Counted from the first letter of the stretch, positions 7,743 to 17,106 are shown. The stretch: DNA of 47,192 bases from Gemmatimonadota bacterium (GCA_009838845.1 VXRD01000024.1:1-47192), one strand, 5' to 3'. A program made the numbers and translations. Notes: a model not told the origin generated them from the sequence alone.

Positions 7743-9104
7743 TTATATTTCTCTAAGTATTTGGTAAATATCGCGGGCAACTGTTTCAATATCTCCAGCA
7801 CCCATAACCAGTAGAAGATCTCCAGCACGCAAGTCGTTTAATAATGCCACTTTTAAATCATTTAGCGCAGGTGCGTAATTTGCGCCGGAAATCTGATCGG
7901 CAAGCCACTTCCCGTCAACGCCCGCAATGGGTTCTTCTCGTGCGGGATAAATATCGGTGATCCACACGCGATCGGCCCGTTGTAACACTCGGGCAAAATC
8001 GGGTGCAAAATCGCGTGTCCGGGTGTACAAATGCGGTTGAAAAGCGACTACAAGGCGGCCACGCCATCCCGCCCGCACAGCCTGAAGTGTGGCAGCAATT
8101 TCTGTGGGGTGATGGGCGTAATCATCAACCACCGCGATACCCCGCGCTTCGCCGAGCATTTCAAACCGGCGATGTACACCTCGAAATGCTTCGATACCAC
8201 TACAGATTTCTTCCCAATTGAGGCCGACATACACGCCAACTCCAAGTGCTGATAGAGCATTAGTCACATTGTGTCTGCCCGGCACTTGTAGGCGCGCACG
8301 CCCCAACCGCGTATTCTTTTCAAACACGTCAAAAGCCATCCCAAAACCGTCTTGTTCAATGCTTGTTGCGCGAAGGTCGCCGTCTGTCAAACCGAAGGTC
8401 ATTTTTTTGTATCGCCTATCGAGATTGAGCATGCGTATATCGGGAGAGTCGGCACACAACACAGCGCAGCCATCGTTGGGCAGGGCATTGACAAATTGTT
8501 CAAAAGTCACGCGAATGTCGTTCATATCTTCGTAGCAGTCGAGGTGATCGGCTTCGAGCGCAGTCACCACGGCAATTTTGGGTTTTAATGTCAAAAAAGA
8601 GCGATCGTATTCATCGGCTTCTACTACCCAGTGCGCGCCACTGCCAATGTGCAACGCGGTTTTCCAGCCAGAAATCACACCCCCTATAAGAGCAGTAGGA
8701 TCATGGCCAGCGGCGATGAGCATGGTCGTGATCATTGCTGTTGTGGTGGTCTTGCCGTGTGTACCCGCCACGCATATCGAGGGATGTGGATTCACAAGTT
8801 GACCGAGCAATTCAGCGCGGCGCAATAGGGGAATGCCTTTTTCACGCGCGGCTTTTCTTTCGGGATTCTCAGAATCCGTCGCCGATGTGTAAACGACGCA
8901 GTCGGCTCCAGCAATGGCACCGCGCGCATGTCCAATTCGCACGGGAATGCCGAGTTGGACCAAACGCCGGATAAGCGGTGAATCCTGTCGGTCAGAACCC
9001 GAAATGAGGCATCCGCGTGCGGCGAGCAATTCAGCCAGCGCGCTCATGCTTATGCCGCCAATGCCGATAAAATGCACTCGGGTTCCAGCGTCGAATGAGA
9101 CCAT
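7743..9104 (-). CDS. murC: UDP-N-acetylmuramate--L-alanine ligase
   Basis: MurC adds L-alanine to UDP-MurNAc with ATP, the first step of stem-peptide assembly. The N-terminal UDP-binding loop HFIGIGGISMSALAELL, the ATP P-loop GTHGKTTTTAM and the central-domain VVEADEYDRSF are visible. The C-terminal domain contains VVDDYAHHPTEIAATL. From the ATG at 9104 the length is 453 residues; an upstream TTG at 9119 would overlap the ftsW stop by 4 bp and is an alternative start. Normally murG lies between ftsW and murC, but here they are directly adjacent. Confidence 0.96.
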   Translation of the reverse strand: MVSFDAGTRVHFIGIGGISMSALAELLAARGCLISGSDRQDSPLIRRLVQLGIPVRIGHARGAIAGADCVVYTSATDSENPERKAAREKGIPLLRRAELLGQLVNPHPSICVAGTHGKTTTTAMITTMLIAAGHDPTALIGGVISGWKTALHIGSGAHWVVEADEYDRSFLTLKPKIAVVTALEADHLDCYEDMNDIRVTFEQFVNALPNDGCAVLCADSPDIRMLNLDRRYKKMTFGLTDGDLRATSIEQDGFGMAFDVFEKNTRLGRARLQVPGRHNVTNALSALGVGVYVGLNWEEICSGIEAFRGVHRRFEMLGEARGIAVVDDYAHHPTEIAATLQAVRAGWRGRLVVAFQPHLYTRTRDFAPDFARVLQRADRVWITDIYPAREEPIAGVDGKWLADQISGANYAPALNDLKVALLNDLRAGDLLLVMGAGDIETVARDIYQILREI

Positions 9105-9115
9105 TTTGAAATCGT

Positions 9116-10321
9116 TCAACGTCGGGGAATGATGAGGTGATGCCGTTTATACATCGCGTGCCGGGGAACGGTTTGCGATGTAGCAGGTGAGTGACGGGTT
9201 CTGTGTCGAGTACTCGCCCGTCCAATGCCAATGAGCACACCTGTCGCGGAGAGTGTAAACATCAAGGATGAACCACCGTAGCTGATAAAGGGAAGGGGAA
9301 GTCCCGTGACAGGCAGCAATCCGGTAGCTACACCCATATTGATCAGAGCATAAATCAGGATCGAAATAGTAATGCCAGAAGCGAATAGAAAACCAAAGGT
9401 ATCGGGGGCTATGCGGGCAATGCGAAATCCGCATCTCCCAAAAATTAAAAATAAAATTAAAACGAGCAGGGTGCCCCACAAACCGAGCTCTTCACCCACA
9501 ATGCTAAATACAAAATCGGTATGAGGCTCAGGCAAAAAGAAATATTTTTGCTGTCCCTGTCCCAGGCCCGTGCCCCAAAAACCACCACTGCCCAGGGCGA
9601 GAAGGGATTGCGCGATCTGATAGCCCGTATTTTGCACATCGTCGCTGGGAAATATAAACGTCATTACGCGCTCGCGGCGATACCCAAAAACAAAAACAAT
9701 CACATACAGAACGGGTAAAAGACCTGCGAAAGTCGCCATGAGGTGTCGCAGTCGCACCCCGCCCAGATAGAGCATCAAGGCACAGGCCAACCCAATTGCC
9801 ATCGCTGTACCCAAATCGGGTTGTATCAAAATCATCACCATTGCCGTGCCGATTACCACGCCATGGGGTAAAAAGCCCGATTTGAAATTTTCAATTACAT
9901 CTTGGCGGCGCGTCAGGGAATCGGCCAGGTAAAGCACCAGAACTATGCGCATCATGTCGGCGGGTTGAAATTGCCCACCTGGCAATGGTATCCAGCGATA
10001 TGCACCTCGCACCCCGCCAATGCCAAATAGCTTAAGGATGAGCACCACGAGCAAAAAAGCAAAAGCTATCGCCAGCATCAAACGCGCCTGTTTGCGCCAG
10101 ACGCGATAGTCTATGTGAATCAGCAGAACCATCACAACCAAACTGATGGCCATGCGAATGACCCAGCGGTTGAGAAAAAAATTGCTGTTGTCAAATCGCA
10201 GTTGTGCCAATCCAGAACTGGCACTATACACTATCACTGTGCCAAAGCCCACCAGCATAACCACAATGAGCAGCAACAGAATCCAGGTTCGATCATATCT
10301 TTGTTCGTTTGTCAGTGTCAT
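9116..10321 (-). CDS. ftsW: Septal peptidoglycan polymerase FtsW (SEDS family)
   Basis: FtsW is a multi-spanning SEDS glycosyltransferase that works with the FtsI transpeptidase to polymerise septal glycan from lipid II. The 401-residue protein has about ten membrane segments starting RTWILLLLIVVMLVGFGTVIVYSAS. Signature regions include RWIPLPGGQFQPADMMRI, the periplasmic loop GLGQGQQKYFFLPEPHTDFVFS and the late FISYGGSSLM. The C-terminus is a basic cytoplasmic tail. No clear ribosome binding site is visible before the ATG. The 44-bp gap to murF contains a run of nine G and is where mraY and murD would normally sit. Confidence 0.96.
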   Translation of the reverse strand: MTLTNEQRYDRTWILLLLIVVMLVGFGTVIVYSASSGLAQLRFDNSNFFLNRWVIRMAISLVVMVLLIHIDYRVWRKQARLMLAIAFAFLLVVLILKLFGIGGVRGAYRWIPLPGGQFQPADMMRIVLVLYLADSLTRRQDVIENFKSGFLPHGVVIGTAMVMILIQPDLGTAMAIGLACALMLYLGGVRLRHLMATFAGLLPVLYVIVFVFGYRRERVMTFIFPSDDVQNTGYQIAQSLLALGSGGFWGTGLGQGQQKYFFLPEPHTDFVFSIVGEELGLWGTLLVLILFLIFGRCGFRIARIAPDTFGFLFASGITISILIYALINMGVATGLLPVTGLPLPFISYGGSSLMFTLSATGVLIGIGRASTRHRTRHSPATSQTVPRHAMYKRHHLIIPRR

Positions 10322-10365
10322 AAAATAAGGTTGAGAAGTAAGAGGTGAGGGGGGGGGCCCTCGTC
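10322..10365. other. Short scar between murF and ftsW with a G9 run
   Basis: This is the only non-coding sequence between murF and ftsW. On the plus strand it contains a purine-rich GAGAAGTAAGAGGTGAG tract related to the intergenic heptamer repeats, followed by nine G (10349-10357). It occupies the position where mraY and murD stand in most dcw clusters. Confidence 0.6.
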
Positions 10366-11742
10366 CTACATTTCAAACCCCAATGCTGTGACTATTCTCT
10401 CCATTGCAATGCTGCGCGATCCCTTGATGAGCATCAAATCTCCGGGTTTCAAATAAGTCTGCAATGCCCCGGTTAACGCATCCCGATCTGCATAAGCCCA
10501 CGCCTGATCTATGCCTGCTTCGCGTCCCCCTTCAACGACGACTGGCGCCAGATCGCCCAGCGCGAAAAGTGCGTCAATTTGCCGATTGCCCACTTCGCGC
10601 CCCAATTCCCGATGTGCGTCGTAGGTCATTGCTCCTAATTCCCGCATATCGCCCACTACTGCAATCCGACGACCATCCACCTCAATTTGCGATAGGGTCT
10701 CAAGGGCTGCCCGCATCGACGCGGGGTTGGCGTTGTACGTGTCGTTGATCATGCGAATCCCATTGTGTTCCAGTACCTGACTTCTCAATTTGGTCAGCGT
10801 AAAATTTTCAAGTGCTTTTGCCGCATCTTGTAGGGGCACATCGAGAGCCCAACCTGCCGTTGCGGCCATCAGCGCGTTATACACATTGTGCTTGCCCGGA
10901 ATTGACAGGTGAAAAGAATGGCCCTGTAGAGAGAAATGACCAAAGCCCTTCTGATCCAGTTTGAGTCCCTCCCCACGAAACTGACATATCTGCTCGATCC
11001 CAATGCCCAGGAGTCTCCCCTTAACTTTTGCTCGCTCCTTGGACAAAAACAGGTCATCGAGATTCAAGATAGTCATAGAAGACTCGTCTAGATATTCCAG
11101 AAGTTCCCCTTTGGCTTTTGCCACACCCTCTACAGAGCCGAAAAACTCGATATGTGCTGGTCCGATATTGGTTATCATGCCGATGGTTGGTTGCGCAATT
11201 TCGCACAGATAGCGCAACCCGCCGCGTTCGCTAATGCCCATTTCAATAACTGCGACATCGCAATGGGCTGACAATTTGAATAAGGTGAGCGGCACTCCCA
11301 GTCTGTTATTGAGATTTCCCTGTGTAGCCAAAACCCGATACCGAGTGCTCAAAACAGCAGCGACCATATCTTTAGTCGTGGTTTTGCCACTGCTACCCGT
11401 AATGCCAATAACGGGAATGTCGAAACGCCTGCGATAAAACCGCGCCAGATCACCCAGGGCTAAATCTGGTGCATCGACGGCGATCAGTGCTTGCCGCGAT
11501 TCTCGAGCACCAGATCGGATAACCACTGCAGCACAGGCTCCCCTATCAAATGCAGCGTCCAAAAATTGGTGACCATCGACCTTTTCGCCGGGCAATGCAA
11601 AGAAAATTTCGCCTGGTTTGAGTGTCCGCGTATCAATACTGACCCCTGTTGGTACAATAGCGGATGGCTCATTCCTTCCGGTCCAGTGGCCTCGGGTTGA
11701 TTCAATTACATCTGATAGCGTTAGTCCTTCCATATAACCCAT
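10366..11742 (-). CDS. murF: UDP-MurNAc-tripeptide--D-Ala-D-Ala ligase
   Basis: MurF adds the D-Ala-D-Ala dipeptide to the UDP-MurNAc tripeptide in an ATP-dependent reaction. The N-terminal domain contains SIDTRTLKPGEIFFAL, the P-loop is GITGSSGKTTTKDMV, and the central NLNNRLGVPLTLF and C-terminal NDTYNANPASM segments are typical. The chosen ATG at 11742 overlaps the murE stop as TGATG, which implies translational coupling and gives 458 residues; longer and slightly shorter in-frame starts exist. It follows murE directly. Confidence 0.96.
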   Translation of the reverse strand: MGYMEGLTLSDVIESTRGHWTGRNEPSAIVPTGVSIDTRTLKPGEIFFALPGEKVDGHQFLDAAFDRGACAAVVIRSGARESRQALIAVDAPDLALGDLARFYRRRFDIPVIGITGSSGKTTTKDMVAAVLSTRYRVLATQGNLNNRLGVPLTLFKLSAHCDVAVIEMGISERGGLRYLCEIAQPTIGMITNIGPAHIEFFGSVEGVAKAKGELLEYLDESSMTILNLDDLFLSKERAKVKGRLLGIGIEQICQFRGEGLKLDQKGFGHFSLQGHSFHLSIPGKHNVYNALMAATAGWALDVPLQDAAKALENFTLTKLRSQVLEHNGIRMINDTYNANPASMRAALETLSQIEVDGRRIAVVGDMRELGAMTYDAHRELGREVGNRQIDALFALGDLAPVVVEGGREAGIDQAWAYADRDALTGALQTYLKPGDLMLIKGSRSIAMERIVTALGFEM

Positions 11743-13196
11743 CACCCCACTTTGCACTTGAGTATTTCCCGTGCAACTTCCCGATCGTCAAAAGGGGTTT
11801 TAATCCCATTGATTTCCTGATAATTTTCATGTCCTTTGCCCGCAATGAGCACGAGGTCGCCCGCTTGCGCTTTTGCAATGGCCTTTTCTATTGCCCGTCG
11901 GCGATTGGATTCAACGATGTGCGGGGCATCCCCCAGACCGGGCAAAATATCGGCAATGATGGCATCGGGGTCTTCGGTGCGAGGATTGTCTGATGTCACT
12001 ACAGACAGATCGGCCAACCGTGCAGATAGGCCGCCCATCACAGGCCGCTTGCCCTTGTCGCGGTCCCCGCCGCATCCAAATACGCAAATCAGTTGCCCTC
12101 GGGCAAATGCGCGCGCGGTTTGTAGCACATTTTTTAGTCCATCTGGCGCGTGTGCATAATCGACAAATACCCCAAAATTTTGCCCGCAATCAATGCCTTC
12201 AAAACGACCTGGAATCCGAATGTCGCGCAAAGCATCTGCGATGATATCAGGTTCGATCTCCAATGCGAGGCCAGCAGTGACAGCCGCAGTGGCATTATAC
12301 AACTGAAAATCGCCCCGAAGTGCCAGTTTCAGGTCCATCTGTCCGTGCGGCGTTTGCAAGCAAAGCCGCGTACCGTCCTGCGAAGTGCTACCCTCTAAAA
12401 TGCGCACTGTCGCATCTTCTGCGCGGCCATAGTTCAACAAGTGTGCCGAACATTTTTTTATCAATATTTTTGATGCCGCATCGTCTGTATTGACGACTGC
12501 ATAAGCATCTGGTTTGAGATTGTCAAAGAGCCGTGCCTTGGCGGCCAAATAGGCGTCAGGCGTATTGTGATAATCCAGATGATCGCGCGTCAGGTTAGTA
12601 AATACCGCGACTTCATAATCAATGCCCAACACGCGGTTTTGCGCCAGTCCGTGTGAGGTCACTTCCATCGCGGCTGACCGGCATCCTGCATCGACCATTA
12701 CGCGAAACATGCGGTGTAAGTCGTGTGCCTGTGGTGTAGAATTGTGCGATATTTCGCGTGTTGTGCCGAGGTCGTGTTCAATGGTTCCAATCAAACCCGG
12801 TGCGAGACCAGCCATTTCGAGCACCGCGCGGATAAGATAAACGGTCGATGTTTTGCCATTGGTGCCCGTAACACCGATCATTTTCAACTGTTCGCTCGGT
12901 CTGTTGTAAAAACGATGGGCAATATGTGCAAGTGCACGATGCGTGTTGGTCGTTTGAATAAAAGCCTTATCCCCTACATCGACATCGCGTTCGGCAACAA
13001 CGGCTCGAGCACCGGCCTGAACCGCCTGAAAAATAAATGGATGTCGATCTGGAATGCTGCCATCGCCACTGAGTGCGACAAATACATCGCCTTCTTTGAC
13101 GCGCCCCGAATGGGTTGCAATACCCCCGATATCGGGATTATTTCCACGCATCCTCACGACATTTGGCACGTCGGATAGCAGTTCTCGCAGACGCAT
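11742..13196 (-). CDS. murE: UDP-MurNAc-tripeptide synthetase (meso-DAP type)
   Basis: MurE adds the third residue to the stem peptide. The 484-residue protein has the UDP-binding N-terminal domain with THSGRVKEGDVFVAL, the P-loop GVTGTNGKTSTVYLI and the FVDYAHAPDGL segment. The motif DNPR at residues 403-406 is diagnostic for meso-diaminopimelate rather than lysine addition. This fits the dapA and dapB genes at 32.5-34.4 kb, which make its substrate. It begins 3 bp after the ftsI stop and is coupled to murF by an overlapping TGATG. Confidence 0.97.
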   Translation of the reverse strand: MRLRELLSDVPNVVRMRGNNPDIGGIATHSGRVKEGDVFVALSGDGSIPDRHPFIFQAVQAGARAVVAERDVDVGDKAFIQTTNTHRALAHIAHRFYNRPSEQLKMIGVTGTNGKTSTVYLIRAVLEMAGLAPGLIGTIEHDLGTTREISHNSTPQAHDLHRMFRVMVDAGCRSAAMEVTSHGLAQNRVLGIDYEVAVFTNLTRDHLDYHNTPDAYLAAKARLFDNLKPDAYAVVNTDDAASKILIKKCSAHLLNYGRAEDATVRILEGSTSQDGTRLCLQTPHGQMDLKLALRGDFQLYNATAAVTAGLALEIEPDIIADALRDIRIPGRFEGIDCGQNFGVFVDYAHAPDGLKNVLQTARAFARGQLICVFGCGGDRDKGKRPVMGGLSARLADLSVVTSDNPRTEDPDAIIADILPGLGDAPHIVESNRRRAIEKAIAKAQAGDLVLIAGKGHENYQEINGIKTPFDDREVAREILKCKVG

Positions 13197-13199
13197 ATC

Positions 13200-15278
13200 T
13201 CAACTTTCTCGTTTGCATTCGACCGTGCATACTGTTCCCGGTTTTACGGCTACACCCGGTTCGGGCGATTGTGCGATTACTCGTCCACTACCCGAAATTT
13301 TGATCTGGAACCCCAACTGTGTCAATTGGGCAACCGCCTGCCGCACGGGTGCTCCGCGCACATCGGGCATGTAAAGCGATTCAGAACCTTTGGTCTCTGT
13401 GCGGTGATCGGGGATGGTGATTGGCGCGGAAGCCAAAAACAACGAGACATTATTTTCCTCAATGTCGATATGCTGTCCAACAACGCGGTCTCCTTCGCTC
13501 GCAATTTGATAGGTCATTCCCAGACGTTTCAGAGCATCTGTTGCAGCTTTTCGCGAAAGGCCCACCAGATGAATGTCGGCGCGAGGAGGCGGAGGTGGCT
13601 GTTCTTCAATCAGGGGCGCGCTATGGCGCAGAGGGGTTTGCCGCAGGCTTAAAATTCGCTTTATAATGCTACTAAAAACGGGTGCAGCAACCAGACTTGC
13701 CCAATGGATCCTTTTGGGACTATCTATGGCTACCAGGCACAGTAGTTCGGGGCGTTCAACGGGCAAAAAACCCACAAAAGACGGAACATAGCGATTGGGA
13801 TCGTATCCGGGTTGTCCCTCTTTCACTTGTTGCGCTGTCCCTGTTTTTCCCGCGACCCGATATCCGGATATGCGCGCATTTTTACCGGTGCCGTGACTGA
13901 CAACGCCTTCGAGGAAACTGGTAAGAGTGCGCGCTGTTTCGAGCGATATTACCCGTCGAATGGGTCTGGGCGATCCTTCATCCGTTGTGGAATCTTTGCG
14001 AGAAGCTCTTAAAAAAATACGCGGCTTCATTAAGCGTCCCCCATTGGCAATCGCGCTATAAGCAGCGGCGACCTGAAGGGCTGTCACGGCGATCTCTTGC
14101 CCAATGGAAAGGGTTTCCAATGATCGTGCCGACCATTTATCTGGATGGCGAAGTTGACCGCCGACTTCGCCCGGCAAATCCGCCCCTGTTTTGGCACCAA
14201 AGCCAAACAAGCGCATCTGGCGATACAAGGGACCTTTTTTCACTTTACGTGCAATTTTAGCCGTGCCAATATTGCTCGATTCTTCCATCACCTCTCGCAC
14301 GGTCAGCCAGCCTTCGGGATGTGAGTCTCGAAGTATTTTGCCGCCAGCAATACGCATTCTGCCATTTTCACAGAAGATTTTATCTTCTGGCTCGACCAAA
14401 CCGGCTTCGAGCGCGGCGGCAAATGCCACAACCTTAAAGGTCGAACCCGGCTCGAACTGATCGGTCGCCGCCCGATTGCGCCGTATCCAGAGTTCTGATT
14501 TTGAAAAATCATTTGGATCGTAAAAGGGCGCGTTTGCCAGTGCTAAAATTTCGCCCGTATGGGGTTCCATCACAATGGCAATGCCGCTTTTGGCATTGAA
14601 TTTCTGCATGCCTTTTAGCAACTCTTCTTCTGCAATAGCCTGATAATCGGCATCGATGGTAAGCGTGATGTCATCGCCATTTTTAGGCATCTGCCGAACT
14701 GCGCCGAGTGTGCTGAGCATTTGTCCTCGCGCATCAACGCGCGCGGATAACTCCCCTGGTTCGCCTCTCAAGATTGGATCAAAAGCGCGTTCAATCCCTT
14801 CGATTCCCTGTCCATCGGTATCGGTATATCCCAATACCTGACCCGCCAGAGCACCCATGGGATAATTGCGCCTCATCTCGACAATGCGCCCGATCCCCTC
14901 TGGCAATCCGGTCGGTGCATCGATGACCTGACGAGCCAGCCATACGAAGGAGCGCGAGCGATCTACCTTTTCAAGGAGAGATGCCTCATCATGTCCGGAT
15001 TGTTGAGAAAACCGAACGGCGAGCGCACGCAGACTGTCTCTATCGGATATTTGATTGAGAAAGAACGATTGGGATTCGAGACTTGTCGCCAGCACCCGAC
15101 CGCGTCGGTCAAAAATGCGTCCTCTTTCTGCCAGTAAAACCCGCTTCTTGACATGCTGACTGCGCGCCTGGTCTGCGTACGTCTCTACCGACCAGACTTG
15201 TAGAGAAACCAACCGAAACGCCAAAAGTAGTGCGAATCCCATACCGAAAAACGCGATTATTCTTAAGCGGTTATTCAT
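13200..15278 (-). CDS. ftsI: Division transpeptidase FtsI/PBP with two PASTA domains
   Basis: This class B penicillin-binding protein cross-links septal peptidoglycan. One N-terminal membrane anchor (IIAFFGMGFALLLAFRLVSL) is followed by the pedestal domain with ERGRIFDRRGRVLA. The transpeptidase domain has catalytic Ser279 in STFK, SSN at 334-336 and KTG at 478-480. After it come two PASTA domains (about residues 562-625 and 638-690), the second with PDVRGAPVRQAVAQL. PASTA repeats on the division PBP are common in Gram-positive SpoVD/PBP2x and in some other phyla but absent from the E. coli enzyme. Length 692 reflects this extension. It overlaps ftsL by one base. Confidence 0.96.
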   Translation of the reverse strand: MNNRLRIIAFFGMGFALLLAFRLVSLQVWSVETYADQARSQHVKKRVLLAERGRIFDRRGRVLATSLESQSFFLNQISDRDSLRALAVRFSQQSGHDEASLLEKVDRSRSFVWLARQVIDAPTGLPEGIGRIVEMRRNYPMGALAGQVLGYTDTDGQGIEGIERAFDPILRGEPGELSARVDARGQMLSTLGAVRQMPKNGDDITLTIDADYQAIAEEELLKGMQKFNAKSGIAIVMEPHTGEILALANAPFYDPNDFSKSELWIRRNRAATDQFEPGSTFKVVAFAAALEAGLVEPEDKIFCENGRMRIAGGKILRDSHPEGWLTVREVMEESSNIGTAKIARKVKKGPLYRQMRLFGFGAKTGADLPGEVGGQLRHPDKWSARSLETLSIGQEIAVTALQVAAAYSAIANGGRLMKPRIFLRASRKDSTTDEGSPRPIRRVISLETARTLTSFLEGVVSHGTGKNARISGYRVAGKTGTAQQVKEGQPGYDPNRYVPSFVGFLPVERPELLCLVAIDSPKRIHWASLVAAPVFSSIIKRILSLRQTPLRHSAPLIEEQPPPPPRADIHLVGLSRKAATDALKRLGMTYQIASEGDRVVGQHIDIEENNVSLFLASAPITIPDHRTETKGSESLYMPDVRGAPVRQAVAQLTQLGFQIKISGSGRVIAQSPEPGVAVKPGTVCTVECKRES

Positions 15279-15592
15279 TATCGACTCAAATACAAATTTT
15301 TTGGTGGATCACTTGGGAACACCATGCCCAATTCTCGAACGGCAATATCGCGAATGCGATTGCTCTGCTTCAAACTCGCTGTACGTGCCAGGAGTCGCTC
15401 TTGCTGGTTCAAAAGATTTTTTCGCTCTTCACTCAGCCGATCTATTTCACGCCCCTGACTCAGGGTTTGCACATGTCCCCACATATAAATCAGTAATCCT
15501 GCAACGAGGAGAATAATCGATAAAAAACCAGAGCGATAAATCCCCCAGGGTGGGCGCGGTTCTGAAGTCACGACAGTAGTCCTTGATGGCAT
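15278..15592 (-). CDS. ftsL: FtsL-like cell division protein
   Basis: The 104-residue protein has a short cytoplasmic head and one membrane helix (FLSIILLVAGLLIYMWGHV, about residues 23-41). A periplasmic coiled coil follows (EIDRLSEERKNLLNQQERLL), ending in VRELGMVFPSDPP, the usual end of FtsL proteins. Sequence conservation in this family is weak, so the assignment also rests on its place between rsmH and ftsI. Its start overlaps the rsmH 3' end by 25 bp, indicating translational coupling. Confidence 0.85.
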   Translation of the reverse strand: MPSRTTVVTSEPRPPWGIYRSGFLSIILLVAGLLIYMWGHVQTLSQGREIDRLSEERKNLLNQQERLLARTASLKQSNRIRDIAVRELGMVFPSDPPKNLYLSR

Positions 15593-16542
15593 AACCAGGG
15601 CTGAGCGGAAACATCAAGGCGTTGCGCCATGCGAAGTGTTGCGCTACGTGCCCGTGGATTTTTGGCGATTTCCGCCCGATTTGGTCGAATGGCTCGCTTT
15701 CTCGGTAAGGTCAATACAGGCAGGCGATCACACGCGCATAAAGGCAGATCCACAGGTCCGATACAATCGCGCGTGCCCAGTTCAAAAACCCGTTTGACAG
15801 CGCGGTGTTCCAGCGAATGGTAAGACAAAACACCAATGCGCCCACCGGGTTTGAGCAGATCAATAGCTGTTTGAAGTGCGTCTTCAAGGTGTGTCAATTC
15901 GTCGTTCACTTCAATGCGAAGTGCCTGAAATACCCGCGCAAGCGTCTTTTGTTTTCGAGGACCATAACTGTGCCGCACAATTACATCGGCCAGGTCGTCT
16001 GTATAATTAAGAGGTCTGTTTTCACAAATTGCCCGGGCAATGCGGGCAGCAGCGCGTTCTTCACCATAAGTTTTAATGACGCGGGTCAGATTTTCCTGCG
16101 AATATGAATTGACCACCTCGTGGGCAGTGCATTTTGCATCGGGTCCCATACGCATATCAAGCACACCGCGTTGTTGAAAGCTGAACCCCCGGTCGGCATT
16201 GTCAATCTGGTGAGATGAGATCCCCAGATCAAATAAAATGCCTGTAATTGTCTCAAGGGCATGTTCGGCCAGAATGTGTCGGAGATTCCAAAACGGTGCT
16301 TGCACTGTATAAACGCGATCTTTGAATGGAGTCAGGCGTTTTGCCGCGACTTCGATAGCTTTGGGATCGCGGTCAATGCCGATCAATTTGCCATCAGGTC
16401 CCAGTTGGTTCAGCATAATTTCAGCGTGTCCGCCCCCTCCCAAGGTGGCATCGACATAAATTCCATTGGGATCGGTTATGAGATATTTTGACACATCTGG
16501 CCCCAAGATTGGAACGTGATAGTCTGGAGCCTTGTGGTGCAT
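15568..16542 (-). CDS. rsmH: 16S rRNA (cytosine-1402-N4)-methyltransferase
   Basis: RsmH (MraW) methylates C1402 in the ribosomal P site using S-adenosylmethionine. The 324-residue protein begins with HVPILGPDVSKYL and the SAM-binding VDATLGGGGHAEIML, followed by GIDRDPKAIEVA. FDLGISSHQIDNADRGFSF and VLSYHSLEHRAVKR are the other conserved blocks. The C-terminus NPRARSATLR is typical. It follows mraZ after a 77-bp AT-rich gap with an exact 13-bp duplication. Confidence 0.97.
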   Translation of the reverse strand: MHHKAPDYHVPILGPDVSKYLITDPNGIYVDATLGGGGHAEIMLNQLGPDGKLIGIDRDPKAIEVAAKRLTPFKDRVYTVQAPFWNLRHILAEHALETITGILFDLGISSHQIDNADRGFSFQQRGVLDMRMGPDAKCTAHEVVNSYSQENLTRVIKTYGEERAAARIARAICENRPLNYTDDLADVIVRHSYGPRKQKTLARVFQALRIEVNDELTHLEDALQTAIDLLKPGGRIGVLSYHSLEHRAVKRVFELGTRDCIGPVDLPLCACDRLPVLTLPRKRAIRPNRAEIAKNPRARSATLRMAQRLDVSAQPWLCHQGLLS

Positions 16543-16575
16543 AACCTGTTGTTTTTAGTTTAATTATCAAATATT

Positions 16576-16601
16576 CGAATATTTATTCCGAATATTTATT
16601 C
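16576..16601. repeat. Exact 13-bp tandem duplication between rsmH and mraZ
   Basis: The unit CGAATATTTATTC occurs twice in direct succession and a degenerate third copy follows to about 16618. The tract is almost pure A/T and lies between the mraZ stop and the rsmH start. The half-sites also form GAATATTC-like palindromes. Confidence 0.85.
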
Positions 16602-16619
16602 TGAATTTTGGAATATTTT

Positions 16620-17066
16620 CTACCGTTCTAAACCTTCTGCTATCTCTTCCATATTGACGGCATTTTGAGCTTCGTTATACTTATCCGGATCCCAAATTTC
16701 AATACAATCAACGGCGCCTGCCAGCGTTGCCCGATCTGTAATACCGACCGAATCCAGACGTTTTCGGGGGATCAATGCACGCCCTTGGCGGTCGAGTTTT
16801 ACTTCAGATGCACGCCCCGCCATTGCTCTAACTAATTGTCTTGACTGAACTTGCGAGTGTCCCATGTTGCGGAGTTGATCAATGATCCGCCGCCATCCAT
16901 CGGGGTCAAACGCGGCCAAACAGCCATCAAACCACTGCGTGACAATAATTGAACTTACGCCATTGGGCAGTGCGTTCCGAAACGCTGCTGGGACAATTAA
17001 GCGACCCTTGGTATCGATGGGGATATTTTCAAAGTCGCCATAAAACTCTGGACAGTTATCGGACAT
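16620..17066 (-). CDS. mraZ: Transcriptional regulator MraZ
   Basis: MraZ is a small AbrB-fold DNA-binding protein that represses its own dcw operon. The 148-residue length is standard. The two repeated SpoVT-AbrB motifs are visible: FENIPIDTKGRLIVPAAFRNAL near the N-terminus and ASEVKLDRQGRALIPRKRL in the second half. It is the first gene of the operon. The three GTGG boxes upstream at 17126-17155 match the known mode of MraZ binding to short direct repeats spaced about 10 bp apart. Confidence 0.96.
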   Translation of the reverse strand: MSDNCPEFYGDFENIPIDTKGRLIVPAAFRNALPNGVSSIIVTQWFDGCLAAFDPDGWRRIIDQLRNMGHSQVQSRQLVRAMAGRASEVKLDRQGRALIPRKRLDSVGITDRATLAGAVDCIEIWDPDKYNEAQNAVNMEEIAEGLER

Positions 17067-17106
17067 CTGAGAGGCCTGAGGGAGCTAAGTTGTTATTTTT
17101 CAAAGT

